Below, piece by piece: positions 22,275 through 35,566 of a stretch of 64,000 bases of DNA (its first letter is position 1; each line of letters starts with the position of its first letter). The DNA comes from CAVOXO01 sp963700425 (GTDB lineage: Bacteria > Actinomycetota > Acidimicrobiia > Acidimicrobiales > Microtrichaceae). Where the stretch lies: assembly GCA_963700425.1 (NCBI GenBank), contig CAVOXO010000001.1:62001-126000 (forward strand), given 5' to 3'. The position numbers and the translations under genes are program-made. The notes under the pieces were generated by a model. The model was given only the letters and a program-made list of their open reading frames with translations. It did not search any database and was not told the DNA's origin.

Positions 22275-22745
22275 ATGCCGCGCAAAGGCCCAGCTCCTCG
22301 CCGCGAACTCGTTCCGGATCCCGTCTACCACTCGGTCCTCGTCACTCAGATCGTCAACAAGATCCTCCAGCGGGGCAAGCGGTCGCTGGCCGAGCGAATC
22401 GTCTACGACGCGATGACGATCATCGAGACGAAGACCGGTGGCGATCCCGTGGCCACGTTGAAACGCGCCGTCGACAACGTCCGACCGCAGCTCGAGGTAC
22501 GGAGCCGTCGGGTCGGCGGGGCCACCTACCAGGTCCCCGTCGAGGTGCGGCCCCGTCGTGCCAACACCCTCGCGGTCCGCTGGCTGGTGGGCTACTCGCG
22601 TCAGAGGCGCGAGCGGTCGATGGCCGAGCGGCTCGCCATGGAGATGCTCGATGCCTCCAACGGTCTCGGCGCGTCGATCAAGCGTCGTGAAGATCTCCAG
22701 AAGATGGCCGAGTCGAACAAGGCCTTCGCGCACTACCGCTGGTAA
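22275..22745 (+). CDS. rpsG: 30S ribosomal protein S7
   Basis: 156 aa, standard length. Starts [20 protein letters not shown]. It is the 16S rRNA head assembly protein and, in many bacteria, the translational regulator of this operon. The conserved [16 protein letters not shown] segment is present. Confidence 0.97.
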   Translation: MPRKGPAPRRELVPDPVYHSVLVTQIVNKILQRGKRSLAERIVYDAMTIIETKTGGDPVATLKRAVDNVRPQLEVRSRRVGGATYQVPVEVRPRRANTLAVRWLVGYSRQRRERSMAERLAMEMLDASNGLGASIKRREDLQKMAESNKAFAHYRW

Positions 22746-22835
22746 TCGCCACCCGGTGGCATCCCTGCCGACCGCTCCGCCCCGCGGCGCAGTCGCCTGT
22801 CTCTTTCCCACGTCACGAACCGAAGAGTGAACGAC

Positions 22836-24935
<2,100 letters not shown>

Positions 24936-24989
24936 CCGCTAGTCAACACCTGTCCGCAAAGGACATGATCAGAGAAAGGGCCAGTTCTC

Positions 24990-26177
24990 ATGGCTAAGGA
25001 GAAGTTTGAGCGGACGAAGCCTCATGTGAATGTGGGGACGATGGGTCATATTGATCATGGGAAGACGACGTTGACGGCGGCGATTACGCGTACGTTGGCG
25101 GATAATGTTGAGGGTAACACGTTCACGGATTTCGCTGATATTGATAAGGCTCCGGAGGAGCGGGAGCGTGGGATCACGATCAATGTGTCTCATGTGGAGT
25201 ATGAGACGGAGAATCGTCATTACGCGCATGTTGATATGCCGGGGCATGCGGATTACATCAAGAACATGATTACGGGTGCGGCGCAGGTGGATGGCGCGAT
25301 TTTGGTGGTGTCGGCGGCGGATGGTCCGATGCCTCAGACGCGTGAGCATGTGTTGTTGGCGCGTCAGGTGGGTGTGCCGGCGATCGTGGTGGCGTTGAAC
25401 AAGGTCGACATGGTGGATGATGAGGAGTTGTTGGAGCTGGTGGAGATGGAGGTGAGGGAGCTTCTCGATGAGTATGAGTTCCCTGGTGATGACACTCCGG
25501 TGGTGAAGGTGTCGGCGTTGAAGGCGTTGGAGGGTGACGCGGAGTCGCAGGCTCAGGTGTTGGAGTTGATGGAGCAGGTGGATTCGTTCGTGCCGGAGCC
25601 GGTGCGGGATCTGGACAAGCCGTTCTTGATGCCGATCGAGGATGTGTTCTCGATCACGGGTCGGGGGACGGTGGTGACGGGCAAGGTGGAGCAGGGTGTG
25701 GTTCATACTGGTGATGAGTTGGAGATCATTGGTTTGAAGGACACTCAGAAGACGACGTGTACGGGTGTGGAGATGTTCCGTAAGTTGTTGGATGAGGGTC
25801 AGGCGGGCGATAATATTGGTGCGCTTCTTCGGGGGATCGACAAGGAGGATGTGCAGCGGGGTCAGGTGTTGGCGAAGCCGGGTTCGATTACGCCGCATAC
25901 TGATTTCGAGGCGAATGTGTATGTGTTGAGTAAGGAGGAGGGTGGCCGTCACAAGCCGTTCTTCTCGAATTATCGGCCGCAGTTCTATTTCCGGACGACG
26001 GATGTGACGGGGTCGATTTCGTTGCCGGAGGGCACGGAGATGTGTATGCCGGGGGACAACACGGAGATGACTGTGGAGTTGAATGCTCCGATCGCGATGG
26101 ATGAGGGGTTGCAGTTCGCGATTCGTGAGGGTGGTCGTACGGTGGGCGCGGGTCGGGTCACCAAGATCACCAAGTAG
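24990..26177 (+). CDS. tuf: Elongation factor Tu, copy 2
   Basis: 395 aa, nearly the same as copy 1 at 3830. It differs at residues 361 (T), 365 (N) and 375 (Q), plus five silent bases by my count. The seven bases before the ATG (AGTTCTC) are shared with copy 1, and identity stops right after the stop codon, as expected if gene conversion keeps the coding regions alike. It has the same GAT/TTG/GTG-rich codon use, different from fusA just before it. It sits at the classical str-operon tufA position, but rpsJ does not follow directly: 2.8 kb of unrelated genes intervene. Confidence 0.97.
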   Translation: MAKEKFERTKPHVNVGTMGHIDHGKTTLTAAITRTLADNVEGNTFTDFADIDKAPEERERGITINVSHVEYETENRHYAHVDMPGHADYIKNMITGAAQVDGAILVVSAADGPMPQTREHVLLARQVGVPAIVVALNKVDMVDDEELLELVEMEVRELLDEYEFPGDDTPVVKVSALKALEGDAESQAQVLELMEQVDSFVPEPVRDLDKPFLMPIEDVFSITGRGTVVTGKVEQGVVHTGDELEIIGLKDTQKTTCTGVEMFRKLLDEGQAGDNIGALLRGIDKEDVQRGQVLAKPGSITPHTDFEANVYVLSKEEGGRHKPFFSNYRPQFYFRTTDVTGSISLPEGTEMCMPGDNTEMTVELNAPIAMDEGLQFAIREGGRTVGAGRVTKITK

Positions 26178-26222
26178 CTCTCGCCAGCCACACCGCGACG
26201 ACGATGCCGTGAGGGCCCGTAC

Positions 26223-26966
26223 GTGAGCAGCCACCGCTTCGAAGGAGCGAAGGTTCTGGTCACCGGCGGGTCCCGCGGCATCGGCCGTCCATCGCCTCGG
26301 CGTTCGTCGCGGAGGGAGCGGTGGTCACCGTCACCGGCACCCGTCGTACCGCCGCCGAGTACGACGCGCTGCCCGGGGGCGTGTCGTACGTTCCGCTCGA
26401 GCTCGACTCGCCGGTGTCGATCGCCGGGGTCGTGGCGCGATTCGACGAGCTCGACGTGCTGGTGAACAACGCCGGCATGAACCTCCCGGACGGACGCGAC
26501 GAATACCTGCCCGACACCTTCGAGGACGTCGTGGTCGCCAATCTCACGGGGCCGTACCGGCTGACCCATGCGCTCCATGGCGCTCTGGTTACCGGTCACC
26601 ACCCGAACGGTCGGTCGGTGGTGTGGATCGGCTCGCTGTCGACGATCATGACCAACCCGTTCGTACCCGGCCTACGCCGCGGCCAAGGCCGGGGTCGGGG
26701 GAGTGATGCGCACGTTGGCGGTGAACTGGGGTCCGTCGGGCATCCGGCTCAATGCGGTGGCGCCGGGCGTGGTCGACACCGAGATGACGGTGCTGATGAT
26801 GAACTCGGAACCACTCCTGGCGCCGACCGTGGCGAGGACCCCGCTCGGTCGGGTGGCCGTGCCGGACGACATCGCACCGGCGGTGCTGTTCCTGGCATCC
26901 GCGGAGGCCGGCCACATCACCGGCCAGACCCTCTACGTCGACGGCGGCTACTCCGTGTCGGGTTGA
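26223..26966 (+). CDS. Short-chain dehydrogenase/reductase, two apparent frameshifts
   Basis: About 248 aa once two single-base indels are corrected: one base missing near 26287 and one extra C in the run at 26666-26668. NAD(P)-binding motif TGGSRGIGR, then VLVNNAGMN, the catalytic Ser in WIGSLSTI, the YAAAK motif (frame restored), and the C-terminal DDIAPAVLFLASAEAGHITG with VDGGYSVSG. GTG start at 26223. Substrate unknown; the family covers many oxidoreductases and FabG-like enzymes. It is the first gene of an insertion between tuf and rpsJ. Confidence 0.75.
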
Positions 26967-27008
26967 GCCGGGTCTCGGCCACTGCGCATGGCGGAGTCCT
27001 GATCTGAA

Positions 27009-27027
27009 CGGCGCGCCCGCCGCGCCG
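27009..27027 (+). terminator. GC hairpin between the SDR gene and the small membrane protein gene
   Basis: Perfect 7-bp stem CGGCGCG/CGCGCCG with a 5-base loop, 42 bases after the SDR stop and 5 bases before the next GTG start. It could terminate the SDR message or hide the ribosome-binding region of the next gene. Confidence 0.45.
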
Positions 27028-27032
27028 AACGG

Positions 27033-27308
27033 GTGCTCCAGGACCTGCGGCGGGACGGCAATTCGTGGGGCTTGCCGCTCGTGATCATCGGCGTCGCGGT
27101 CGTCATCGTTGGGTCCGTCGTCAGCCGTATCGGGGATCCCGCCCGCATCGCACTTGTCGCGGTCGGGCTGAGCCTCATCCGGGCGGGAGTGGTCTTCTTC
27201 GGACACGCGATGTATCGGGAGGCCAGGTCGGCCGGACGATCGCAACGTGGCGCACTCGGCTACTCCGTTCAACAGACGATCCGGTTCGCCTTTCGATGGC
27301 TTCCCTGA
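27033..27308 (+). CDS. Small membrane protein, unknown
   Basis: 91 aa with two membrane helices (GLPLVIIGVAVVIVGSVVS and ARIALVAVGLSLIRAGVVFF) and a basic C-terminal tail ending in FAFRWLP. GTG start at 27033 has no clear ribosome-binding site and a hairpin sits just upstream, so the start is uncertain. I recognise no family. It lies inside the tuf-rpsJ insertion. Confidence 0.45.
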   Translation: MLQDLRRDGNSWGLPLVIIGVAVVIVGSVVSRIGDPARIALVAVGLSLIRAGVVFFGHAMYREARSAGRSQRGALGYSVQQTIRFAFRWLP

Positions 27309-27352
27309 ACGCAGGCGCTCGATCCAGAATTTCCAGGAATCCGCGTGCGAAG

Positions 27353-27366
27353 CGAACATGTGTTCG
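27353..27366 (+). promoter_or_regulatory. LexA-type SOS box upstream of the HNH gene
   Basis: CGAAC-ATGT-GTTCG, followed by A, matches the actinobacterial LexA consensus (CGAAC, four bases, GTTCG). It abuts the -10 element, so bound LexA would cover the promoter of the DUF222-HNH gene, whose ATG begins 13 bases downstream. Confidence 0.7.
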
Positions 27367-27367
27367 A

Positions 27368-27373
27368 TATACT
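27368..27373 (+). promoter_or_regulatory. -10 element TATACT, leaderless start of the HNH gene
   Basis: TATACT is followed by six bases and then the ATG at 27380, the spacing typical of leaderless actinobacterial genes. There is no ribosome-binding site before the ATG, which agrees. No good -35 is visible. Confidence 0.6.
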
Positions 27374-27379
27374 ACGGGC

Positions 27380-28824
27380 ATGGGAACGCGGGGAGCGATC
27401 GCAGAACGCGACGAGACATTCGTCAACATCAGCGGCGCGATTCATGGGCGGCGGTCGGCCGAACTTCATGATCGGCTCGACTCGCTCCTCAGCGACGTTG
27501 GTCGTGTGGTCGACGAGCTGGGCGACGTCGACGAGGCCACCCTGTTCGGAGAGTTCGGAACGTCTGAGGCCGACATGCGGGGCGTTGGCGCCCGGCGCAG
27601 CGCGACGGTTTCCGCTCGGCTCGCGCATCTCGATGACCGCCTGGCGGTACGGGCTGCGACCGAGCTCCTCGAGTCCAACGGTCACCGCTACGACGCCGTG
27701 TCCACGGTCGCCCGGTGGCTCGAACAACATCAGGGTCTCCGCAGGGCCGACGCCCAACGGCTGGTTCGTGTGGCCAGGGTCCTACAGAAACTCCCGGACC
27801 TCGCGTTTCCGTTCGCGACGGGGGAGATCCGTCTCGCTCGACCTCGACGCGATCGCCCGGATCGTCCCGTCGAGGGTCACCGGCGACGAACTCGCGGCGA
27901 TGTGGGCTGCGCTCGCGGCCTGCCAGGCCGAACTGGTCGACGCCGCGGCGAACTCCCCTTTGCGGCGGTTCGAGCGTTTCGTGGTCGAGTCCGTGACCGC
28001 CTTGATATGGACGGGCCCGCCGATCGGAGCGCGGAGGCGTCGCGGGTGTGGCTGACCGAGACGTTCGATGGGCGGTGGTCGCTGACCGGTGACCTGTCCG
28101 CGGACGACGGCGCGATGCTCGCCGGCTTTCTCGAGGCGCAGACCGCCGACAGCTCCGCAGCCAGGCTGAGCAGACCGATTCCGATGAGCCGGTGGTGATG
28201 GCCGAGGTCCGGGCCGAGGCGCTCATCGGGTTGTGCCGCGACGGTGCCGGGGCCAAGGCCCCGGGCCGGGTGGCGTTGAACCTTCACATTGATCTTGATG
28301 AGCTCCGCTCGGAGAACGGGTTCCGCCCGAGGGCGTGGACCGGGGCCGATGACATCACCGAGAACACCCTCTGGGGTCTGTTGGCCGGGGCCGAGGTTCG
28401 CCCCGTGTTCTGCCAGGGTGGCACCCCGCTGTCCTACGGTCGCAGTCGCCGGTTGGCCCCCGACATCCTCCGAACGATCCTCACGTTCCGGGACCGGGAA
28501 TGCGTGGTGCCGCACTGCACTGCCCCTCACCCGTGGCTCGACGACCACCATCTCGCCTACTGGGAGAACAGCGGAACCACCGACCCCGACAACCTGACCG
28601 GGGTGTGTGGTTTCCACCACCGCGGCAACCACCAGAACATCTGGCGCATCATTCCCGACGACGACTCGGGTGAGATCGAGACCTGGCGGCCCGACGGCAG
28701 CCTCGTCGACCCCCGACCGACATGGGTCACCCACACCCAACCCACCCACCCCGAAGCCGTCGCCATTCGCCACCGCATCGACGACCTCGCCGCCCGCCGA
28801 CGAAAACGCCGACGGGCTGCCTGA
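27380..28824 (+). CDS. DUF222/HNH endonuclease (13E12 repeat family), three apparent frameshifts
   Basis: About 480 aa after correction of three indels (extra C near 27833, missing G near 28004, missing G near 28163). The N-terminal two thirds are the helical DUF222 region (for example WLEQHQGLRRADAQRLVRVA and LTGDLSADDGAMLAGFLEA). The C-terminal HNH nuclease has Cys pairs and His (CVVPHC, LDDHHLAYW, NLTGVCGFHHRGNH). This family is multicopy in actinobacteria and resembles the REP13E12 proteins of Mycobacterium. The SOS box and leaderless promoter upstream point to induction by DNA damage. The C-terminal fragment from 28192 is intact. The gene could be a decayed copy, but indels elsewhere in essential genes make sequence error as likely. 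Confidence 0.75.
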
Positions 28825-28831
28825 GCGGGAG

Positions 28832-28860
28832 TTGTCGCGACTCCGGGGCGTACCTATGAT
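28832..28860 (+). promoter_or_regulatory. Promoter of the S10 operon
   Basis: TTGTCG and TATGAT with a 17-base spacer in the gap between the HNH gene and rpsJ. Transcription would start near 28867, leaving a leader of about 85 bases. Since the insertion separates rpsJ from tuf, this promoter is needed for S10 expression. Confidence 0.6.
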
Positions 28861-28952
28861 GTGCAGCCGCCGGGCTACCGGCAGAACCTTGACATCGATG
28901 TGCTCGTCTCGTTTCGTGCGAGGTCGGCCCCGCCCCAGGAGTATCCCCAGCC

Positions 28953-29274
28953 ATGGCTGACCAACAGAAGATCCGCATCCGGCTGAAGGCCTACGACCAC
29001 GAGATCATCGATCAATCGACCAAGAAGATCGTCGAGACCGCCGTTCGCACCCAGGCCACGATCAAGGGTCCGATTCCCGCTTCCGACCGACAAGCACCGC
29101 TTCACGGTGATCCGCTCGCCGCACAAGTACAAGGATTCCCGCGAGCACTTCGAGATGCGCATCCACAAGCGGCTGATCGACATTCTCGATCCTTCGCCCA
29201 AGACGATCGACTCACTCCAGCGCCTCGATCTTCCCGCCGGGGTCGACATCGAGATCAAGATCCAGACGGCCTGA
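28953..29274 (+). CDS. rpsJ: 30S ribosomal protein S10, with one apparent frameshift
   Basis: 106 aa after removing one C from the run at 29076-29078. The first part reads [20 protein letters not shown]. After correction the protein continues [12 protein letters not shown], then [18 protein letters not shown] and [13 protein letters not shown]. Both halves match S10 closely and the gene is essential and single here, so the extra base is almost surely a sequence error. S10 also serves as the NusG/NusB partner in antitermination. Confidence 0.93.
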
Positions 29275-29507
29275 CGGAACGGTTTGTGCCGCCCGCAGGG
29301 CGGTCCACTAACCTCTCCTCCTCGTGCGTACGGAGGCTCTCGGCCTGCGAACGCCGAGCAATCGACGTCCGGGAAGGCCCCTGCAGGGGAACCGCCCGGC
29401 ACGACCTATAGATCGCTCCGCCCGACCACTGTCCGTGCGGAGCGTTCGCGTGAAGGGCTCCGCTGCCGTACCCGTGGCAAGAGCCCCAGACGAAGGAAGA
29501 CGCCCCC
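29275..29507 (+). promoter_or_regulatory. Structured gap between rpsJ and rplC
   Basis: This 233-base gap holds no gene. It has several stems: CCGCCC-GCA-GGGCGG just after rpsJ, an 8-bp perfect stem at 29414-29421 with 29437-29444, and GGGCTC/GAGCCC at 29455-29460 with 29481-29486, close to the rplC ribosome-binding site. It may be an attenuator or a second S10-operon leader; no match to a known leader is claimed. Confidence 0.4.
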
Positions 29508-30149
29508 ATGGCGACCAAGACAATAATCGGCGAGAAGATCGGGATGACCCAGGTCTGGGACGACGAGAACCGCGTCGTGCCCGTGACCATGTTGCGGGTC
29601 GCCCCGGCCCGGATCGTTCAGGTCCGCACTCCCGAACGAGACGGCTACGGCGCCATCCAGGTGACCTGGGGTCACCGTGACCCCGCCAAGCTGACCAAGC
29701 CGCTCGCCGGCCACTACGAAACGGCGGGCGTCGAACCGGGCGTGCGCCTCGTCGAGTTCCGCCTCGATGACGTCTCCGAGTACGAGGTCGGCCAGGAGAT
29801 CTCGGTGAGCAGCCTCGAAGAGGGTGAGCTCGTCGACGTGACAGCGGTCAGCAAGGGCAAGGGTTGGGCCGGCGTGATGAAGCGTCACAACTTCAAGGGC
29901 CAACCTGCTTCGCACGGCAACCACAAGAGCCATCGGAAGCCCGGTGCGATCGGTCAGTGCGCGACGCCGTCACGGGTGTTCCGCGGTACCCGCATGGCCG
30001 GCCAGATGGGTCACCAGAAGGTGACCGTGTTGAACCTGCAGGTCGTCAAGGCCGACGCCGATGCCGAGGTCCTGTTGATCAAGGGTGCCGTGCCCGGTCC
30101 CCGAGGTGGGGTCGTGGTGATCAGAGACGCCGTGAAGGGTGGCAAGTGA
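29508..30149 (+). CDS. rplC: 50S ribosomal protein L3
   Basis: 213 aa. Starts [19 protein letters not shown]. The loop toward the peptidyl-transferase centre is [20 protein letters not shown]. The stop shares one base with the rplD start. Confidence 0.97.
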   Translation: MATKTIIGEKIGMTQVWDDENRVVPVTMLRVAPARIVQVRTPERDGYGAIQVTWGHRDPAKLTKPLAGHYETAGVEPGVRLVEFRLDDVSEYEVGQEISVSSLEEGELVDVTAVSKGKGWAGVMKRHNFKGQPASHGNHKSHRKPGAIGQCATPSRVFRGTRMAGQMGHQKVTVLNLQVVKADADAEVLLIKGAVPGPRGGVVVIRDAVKGGK

Positions 30150-30787
30150 TGGCACAGACGACACTCCGTGACGCCCAGGGCGCCGACCAGGGGACCGTCG
30201 AACTCGACGGATCCATCTTCGGGATCGAACCCAACGTGTCGGTCATGCATCAGGTGGTGACCGCCCAGCTCGCGGCGAAGCGAGCAGGAACCCAGTCCAC
30301 CAAGACCCGCGCCGAGGTGCGGGGTGGTGGTGCCAAGCCCTGGCGGCAGAAGGGCACCGGCCGGGCCCGACAGGGTTCGATCCGTTCGCCGCAGTGGCGC
30401 GGCGGCGGTGTCGCTCTCGGTCCGAAGCCGCGTGACTACTCCCAGCGCACCCCAAAGAAGATGAAGCGCCTCGCCCTTCGATCTGCCCTCAGTGACCGTG
30501 CGGCGGACGACCGGGTCATCGTGGTGGACGGCTGGGGTTTCGACGGTCCCCGCACCAAGGACGCCAAGGCGGCACTCGCCGCTCTCGGCATCGAGGGCCG
30601 GGCACTCGTCGTCCTCGAGGACATGGCCGCCGCCGACTGGCTCAGCTTCCGGAACCTCCCCGACGTGCACGTCATCACCCCGGGCGAGCTCAACACCTAC
30701 GACGTCCTGGTGTCGGACTACGTGGTGTTCACGTCGGCCACCCTTCCCCATACCGATTCCGACACGATCACGGAGGCCGCCCAGTGA
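30149..30787 (+). CDS. rplD: 50S ribosomal protein L4
   Basis: 212 aa. Tunnel-loop segment [19 protein letters not shown] is present; the C-terminal domain ends with a D/T-rich stretch. In gamma-proteobacteria L4 represses the S10 operon; whether it does so here is unknown. Overlaps rplW by 4 bases. Confidence 0.97.
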   Translation: MAQTTLRDAQGADQGTVELDGSIFGIEPNVSVMHQVVTAQLAAKRAGTQSTKTRAEVRGGGAKPWRQKGTGRARQGSIRSPQWRGGGVALGPKPRDYSQRTPKKMKRLALRSALSDRAADDRVIVVDGWGFDGPRTKDAKAALAALGIEGRALVVLEDMAAADWLSFRNLPDVHVITPGELNTYDVLVSDYVVFTSATLPHTDSDTITEAAQ

Positions 30788-31083
30788 AGGATCCCCGCAG
30801 TGTCATCATCCGGCCGGTCGTGAGCGAGAAGTCCTACGGCCTCATCGACGAGAACGTCTACACGTTCGTGGTCGCCAACGACGCCTCCAAGCCGGAGATA
30901 CGCCAGGCCGTCGAAGCCATCTGGCGCAACGTCAAGGTCGCCAACGTCAACACGCTCAACCGTCGGGGCAAGACGCGCCGGTCGCGTCGCACCGGCGTGG
31001 TCACCAAGCTGCCCGACACCAAGCGGGCGATCGTCACCCTCACCGAGGGATCAGACGCCATCGAGATCTTCGCGGCCGGCTGA
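30784..31083 (+). CDS. rplW: 50S ribosomal protein L23
   Basis: 99 aa; GTG start overlapping the rplD stop (GTGA). Exit-tunnel protein that docks SRP and trigger factor. Typical [21 protein letters not shown] start and [16 protein letters not shown] loop. Confidence 0.96.
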   Translation: MKDPRSVIIRPVVSEKSYGLIDENVYTFVVANDASKPEIRQAVEAIWRNVKVANVNTLNRRGKTRRSRRTGVVTKLPDTKRAIVTLTEGSDAIEIFAAG

Positions 31084-31096
31084 GAAGGAACGCGCC

Positions 31097-31933
31097 ATGG
31101 CACTCCGAAAGAGAAAACCCACCAGCCCGGGCCGTCGATTCCAGACGGTCTCGGACTTCTCCGACATCACTCGGAGTCGTCCCGAGAAGTCGCTCCTGGG
31201 CCCGAAGCCACGAACCGGCGGACGCAACAACCACGGTCGCAAGACGTCACGCCACCGCGGCGGAGGTCACAAGCGGCAGTACCGCGTCATCGACTTCAAG
31301 AGGAACAAGGACGGCGTTCCGGCCAAGGTCGCAGCAATCGAGTACGACCCCAACCGCACCTGTCGCATCGCTCTGCTGCACTACCTCGACGGCGAGAAGC
31401 GGTACATCCTCGCCTCGAAGGACCTCAAGGTGGGCGACACCGTCCAGTCCGGACAGGGCGCCGACATCCGGACCGGCAACGCCCTGCCCCTCCGGTACAT
31501 CCCCGTCGGTACCGTCGTCCACAACGTCGAACTCCAGGTCGGGGCGGGCGGGAAGATGGCCCGGTCCGCCGGCGCCTCGATCCAGCTCGTGGCCAAGGAG
31601 GGCAACTTCGCCACTCTTCGACTCCCGAGCACCGAGATGCGGCGGGTTCCGATCGACTGCCGGGGAACGATCGGTGAGGTCGGCAACGCCGAACACGAGC
31701 TCATCAAGATCGGGAAGGCCGGCCGCAACCGTTGGAAGGGGATCAGACCCCAGACCCGCGGTGTTGCCATGAACCCCGTCGACCACCCCCACGGTGGTGG
31801 CGAGGGCAAGACGTCCGGCGGTCGACACCCTGTGTCCCCGTGGGGCAAGCCCGAGTCCCGCACCCGCGACAAGACCAAGCCATCCCAGAAACTCATCGTC
31901 CGTCGTCGCCGCTCCCACGGTTCGCGCCGGTAG
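31097..31933 (+). CDS. rplB: 50S ribosomal protein L2
   Basis: 278 aa. Peptidyl-transferase-centre protein with RNA-binding core and the conserved C-terminal [18 protein letters not shown] (about 222-239), including the key His. AGAAGGAA site before the ATG. Confidence 0.97.
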   Translation: MALRKRKPTSPGRRFQTVSDFSDITRSRPEKSLLGPKPRTGGRNNHGRKTSRHRGGGHKRQYRVIDFKRNKDGVPAKVAAIEYDPNRTCRIALLHYLDGEKRYILASKDLKVGDTVQSGQGADIRTGNALPLRYIPVGTVVHNVELQVGAGGKMARSAGASIQLVAKEGNFATLRLPSTEMRRVPIDCRGTIGEVGNAEHELIKIGKAGRNRWKGIRPQTRGVAMNPVDHPHGGGEGKTSGGRHPVSPWGKPESRTRDKTKPSQKLIVRRRRSHGSRR

Positions 31934-31951
31934 GTCCAGGAGAAGGAACGT

Positions 31952-32229
31952 ATGCCTCGCAGCCTCAAGAAGGGCCCGTTCGTCGATGACCATCTGCTCA
32001 AGAAGGTCGACGCACTGAACGACGCCGGCAACAAGACCGTCATCAAGACGTGGTCCCGCCGCTCCACCATCATCCCCGACATGGTGGGCCACACCATCGC
32101 CGTCCACGACGGCCGCAAGCACGTGCCCGTCTACGTCACCGAATCGATGGTCGGTCACAAGCTCGGAGAATTCGCTCCCACCCGCACGTTCAAGTTCCAC
32201 GCGGGCCAGGAACGGCCGGGGCGGCGCTG

Positions 32230-32230
<1 letters not shown>
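31952..32230 (+). CDS. rpsS: 30S ribosomal protein S19
   Basis: 92 aa. [18 protein letters not shown] at the N-terminus and [18 protein letters not shown] near the end, as usual. Its stop shares one base with the ATG (32230) of rplV. Confidence 0.97.
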
Positions 32231-33054
<824 letters not shown>

Positions 33055-33055
<1 letters not shown>

Positions 33056-33960
33056 TGGGTCAGAAAGTCAATCCCTACGGCTTCCGACTCGGCGTGACCA
33101 CCGATTGGAAGTCACGCTGGTTCGCCAGCCGCCAGGAATACGTGGACAACGTCATCGAGGACTGGAAGATCCGCGACTTCCTCATGACCCAGCTACCCCA
33201 CGCCGCCATCTCCCGCGTCGAGGTCGAGCGCACCAGGGACCGTCTTCGCGTTGACGTCCACACCGCCCGCCCGGGCATCGTCATCGGGCGCCGCGGCTCC
33301 GAGGCCGACCGGCTCCGGGCCGGTCTGACCGAGATCTCGGGCAACGCGAAGGTTCAGCTCAACATCCAGGAGATCAAGCAGCCCGAACTCGATGCGGCGC
33401 TCATCGCCCAGGGCGTGGCCGACCAGCTCGTGGGTCGCGTGGCGTTCCGTCGAGCCATGAAGAGAGCGGTCCAGAACGCGCAGAAGGCCGGCGCCAAGGG
33501 TATCCGCGTCCAGTGCTCGGGCCGGCTGGGTGGCGCCGAGATGAGCCGCACGGAGTGGTACCGGGAAGGCCAGGTGCCGCTGCACACTCTTCGAGCCGAC
33601 ATCGACTACGGCTTCCGCGAGGCACACACGACCTACGGGCGCATCGGCGTCAAGGTGTGGATCTACAAGGGCAACATCCTTCCCTACAAGCCGGTCTCCG
33701 ACGACAAGGCCATCCGCGAGGCCGCGATGGCCGTGGGGGAGACCGCCGGCGAGGCCCGCGTCCCCCGGGTCGTGACCTCGACGGCGAAGCGTCGGGCCGA
33801 CGCCGCAGTTCCCGTACCCGAAGAGGCGGTCGAAGCGGCCCCACTCGTGAAGGAAGCCGATCCGGATCTGGAGCGCCTCCTCGAGGAAGAGGAGCAGATC
33901 GAGCGGGCCACCCGCACCCAACACGAGACGCCTCATTTCCGCCCTGGAGACGCTGACTGA
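33055..33960 (+). CDS. rpsC: 30S ribosomal protein S3
   Basis: 301 aa, longer than the usual 210-280. Starts [22 protein letters not shown] domain with [16 protein letters not shown]-terminal domain with [20 protein letters not shown]. The last 85 residues are an extra charged tail ([14 protein letters not shown]). It starts just after the rplV stop with a 1-base overlap. Confidence 0.96.
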
Positions 33961-33962
33961 TC

Positions 33963-34379
33963 ATGTTGATGCCCAAGAAGGTCAAACACCGCAAGCATCA
34001 CCGCGGTCGCCTCACCGGCGACACGAAGGGTGGCGCCGCGGTCAGCTTCGGTCAGTACGGAATCCAGGCGATCGAGCCAGGGTGGATCACCGCCCGACAG
34101 ATCGAGGCCGCCCGTATCGCCATGACCCGCCACATCAAGCGCGGCGGCAAGGTCTGGATCAACATCTTCCCCGACAAGCCCGTCACCAAGAAGCCGGCGG
34201 AGACCCGGATGGGTTCGGGCAAGGGCAACCCCGAGTTGTGGGTCGCTCCGGTGAAGCCCGGCCGGGTCCTCTTCGAGCTCTCGTACCCCGAGGAGGACGT
34301 CGCCCGTGAGGCGATGTCGCGGGCCATCCAGAAGCTCCCCATCAAGGCCAAGATCATCAAGCGTGAGGAGGGGTTCTGA
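33963..34379 (+). CDS. rplP: 50S ribosomal protein L16
   Basis: 138 aa. [19 protein letters not shown] start and [20 protein letters not shown], which contacts the A-site tRNA and 23S rRNA. The stop overlaps rpmC by one base. Confidence 0.97.
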   Translation: MLMPKKVKHRKHHRGRLTGDTKGGAAVSFGQYGIQAIEPGWITARQIEAARIAMTRHIKRGGKVWINIFPDKPVTKKPAETRMGSGKGNPELWVAPVKPGRVLFELSYPEEDVAREAMSRAIQKLPIKAKIIKREEGF

Positions 34380-34615
34380 TGGCCAAGTTCAGCGCCCGCG
34401 ACATGGGTGACGTCGAGCTCATCTCCGAGTTGGCGACCCGCCGCCAGAAGCTCTTCGATCTGCGCTTCAAGCTGGCGACCGGCTCGCTCGAGGACACGAC
34501 GCGACTCGCCCAGGAGAAACAGGCGATCGCTCGGATCCTCACCGAACTGCGTGAACGCGAAATCGCCGCGGCCGAGGTCGCGCGATCCGGCTCCGAGATG
34601 GAGGCATCACACTGA
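34379..34615 (+). CDS. rpmC: 50S ribosomal protein L29
   Basis: 78 aa helical-hairpin protein near the tunnel exit; [20 protein letters not shown] and [14 protein letters not shown] are typical. One-base overlaps on both sides. Confidence 0.95.
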   Translation: MAKFSARDMGDVELISELATRRQKLFDLRFKLATGSLEDTTRLAQEKQAIARILTELREREIAAAEVARSGSEMEASH

Positions 34616-34890
34616 TGGCCGACGACACCACCACAACAGAGCGGAAGGCCCGCAAGGTCCGTGAGGGCCTCGTGACCTCCAGTTCGATGGATCGAACCGC
34701 GATCGTGACCGTGACCGAGCGTGTCCGACACCGTCGCTATTCGAAGACGCTGCTTCGTGACACCAAGCTCTACGTCCACGACGAGGACAACGATCTCAAC
34801 GTGGGAGACCGCGTCCGCGTGGCCGAGACGCGCCCGATGTCCAAGCTGAAGCGCTGGCGGATCCTGGAAGTCCTGGAGCGTGCCAGATGA
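34615..34890 (+). CDS. rpsQ: 30S ribosomal protein S17
   Basis: 91 aa OB-fold protein. [18 protein letters not shown] and [20 protein letters not shown] match the family. ATGA overlap with rplN. Confidence 0.96.
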   Translation: MADDTTTTERKARKVREGLVTSSSMDRTAIVTVTERVRHRRYSKTLLRDTKLYVHDEDNDLNVGDRVRVAETRPMSKLKRWRILEVLERAR

Positions 34891-35255
34891 TCCAACAGGA
34901 ATCGCGCCTCCGTGTCGCCGACAACTCCGGCGCCCGCGAGGTTCTCTGCATCAAGGTTCTGGGAGGCTCCCGCCGTCGCTACGCGTCCATCGGTGACGTG
35001 TTCATCGCGACGGTGAAGGACGCCCTCCCCGGAGCGGCGGTCAAGAAGGGCGAGGTCGTCCGCTGCGTCGTCGTTCGGGTCAAGAAGGAGAAGCGTCGTC
35101 CCGACGGTTCCTACATCCGCTTCGACGAGAACGCCGCCGTGCTCATCAACGACGCTCGTCAGCCCCGGGGGACCAGGATCTTCGGCCCCGTGGGCCGTGA
35201 GTTGCGTGACAAGAAGTTCATGCGGATCGTCTCCCTCGCCCCGGAGGTGTTGTGA
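34887..35255 (+). CDS. rplN: 50S ribosomal protein L14
   Basis: 122 aa, exact family length. [20 protein letters not shown] start and [20 protein letters not shown]. First gene of the spc-type block, though no promoter gap separates it from rpsQ, so S10 and spc genes are one operon here. Confidence 0.97.
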   Translation: MIQQESRLRVADNSGAREVLCIKVLGGSRRRYASIGDVFIATVKDALPGAAVKKGEVVRCVVVRVKKEKRRPDGSYIRFDENAAVLINDARQPRGTRIFGPVGRELRDKKFMRIVSLAPEVL

Positions 35256-35566
35256 TGAAGATCAAGGCCGGCGACCGCGTGGTCGTGCTCAGTGGCAAGG
35301 ACAAGGGAACCCGCGCCGAGGTCATCGTCGCCCTTCCCGTCGACCGCAAGGTCATCGTGGAGGGGGTGAACGTCGTGAAGCGCCACACCAAACCGACCAA
35401 GGCCATGGACCAGGGCGGCATCAACGAGAAGGAGATGCCGATCGACGTGTCCAACGTGGCGATCATCAGCCCCGGAGACGATCGCCCGACCCGGGTGGCC
35501 TATCGCCTCGACGCCGACGGCACGAAGACCCGCATCTGCCGGAGAACGGGAGTGGAGTTGCCATGA
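35252..35566 (+). CDS. rplX: 50S ribosomal protein L24
   Basis: 104 aa. KOW motif at the N-terminus ([20 protein letters not shown]). ATGA-type overlaps with rplN and rplE. Confidence 0.96.
   Translation: MMKIKAGDRVVVLSGKDKGTRAEVIVALPVDRKVIVEGVNVVKRHTKPTKAMDQGGINEKEMPIDVSNVAIISPGDDRPTRVAYRLDADGTKTRICRRTGVELP

Noticed and set aside
27380..28824. Calling the HNH gene and the SDR gene before it firm pseudogenes.
   Set aside because: Essential genes nearby carry the same kind of one-base breaks, so error is as likely as decay.
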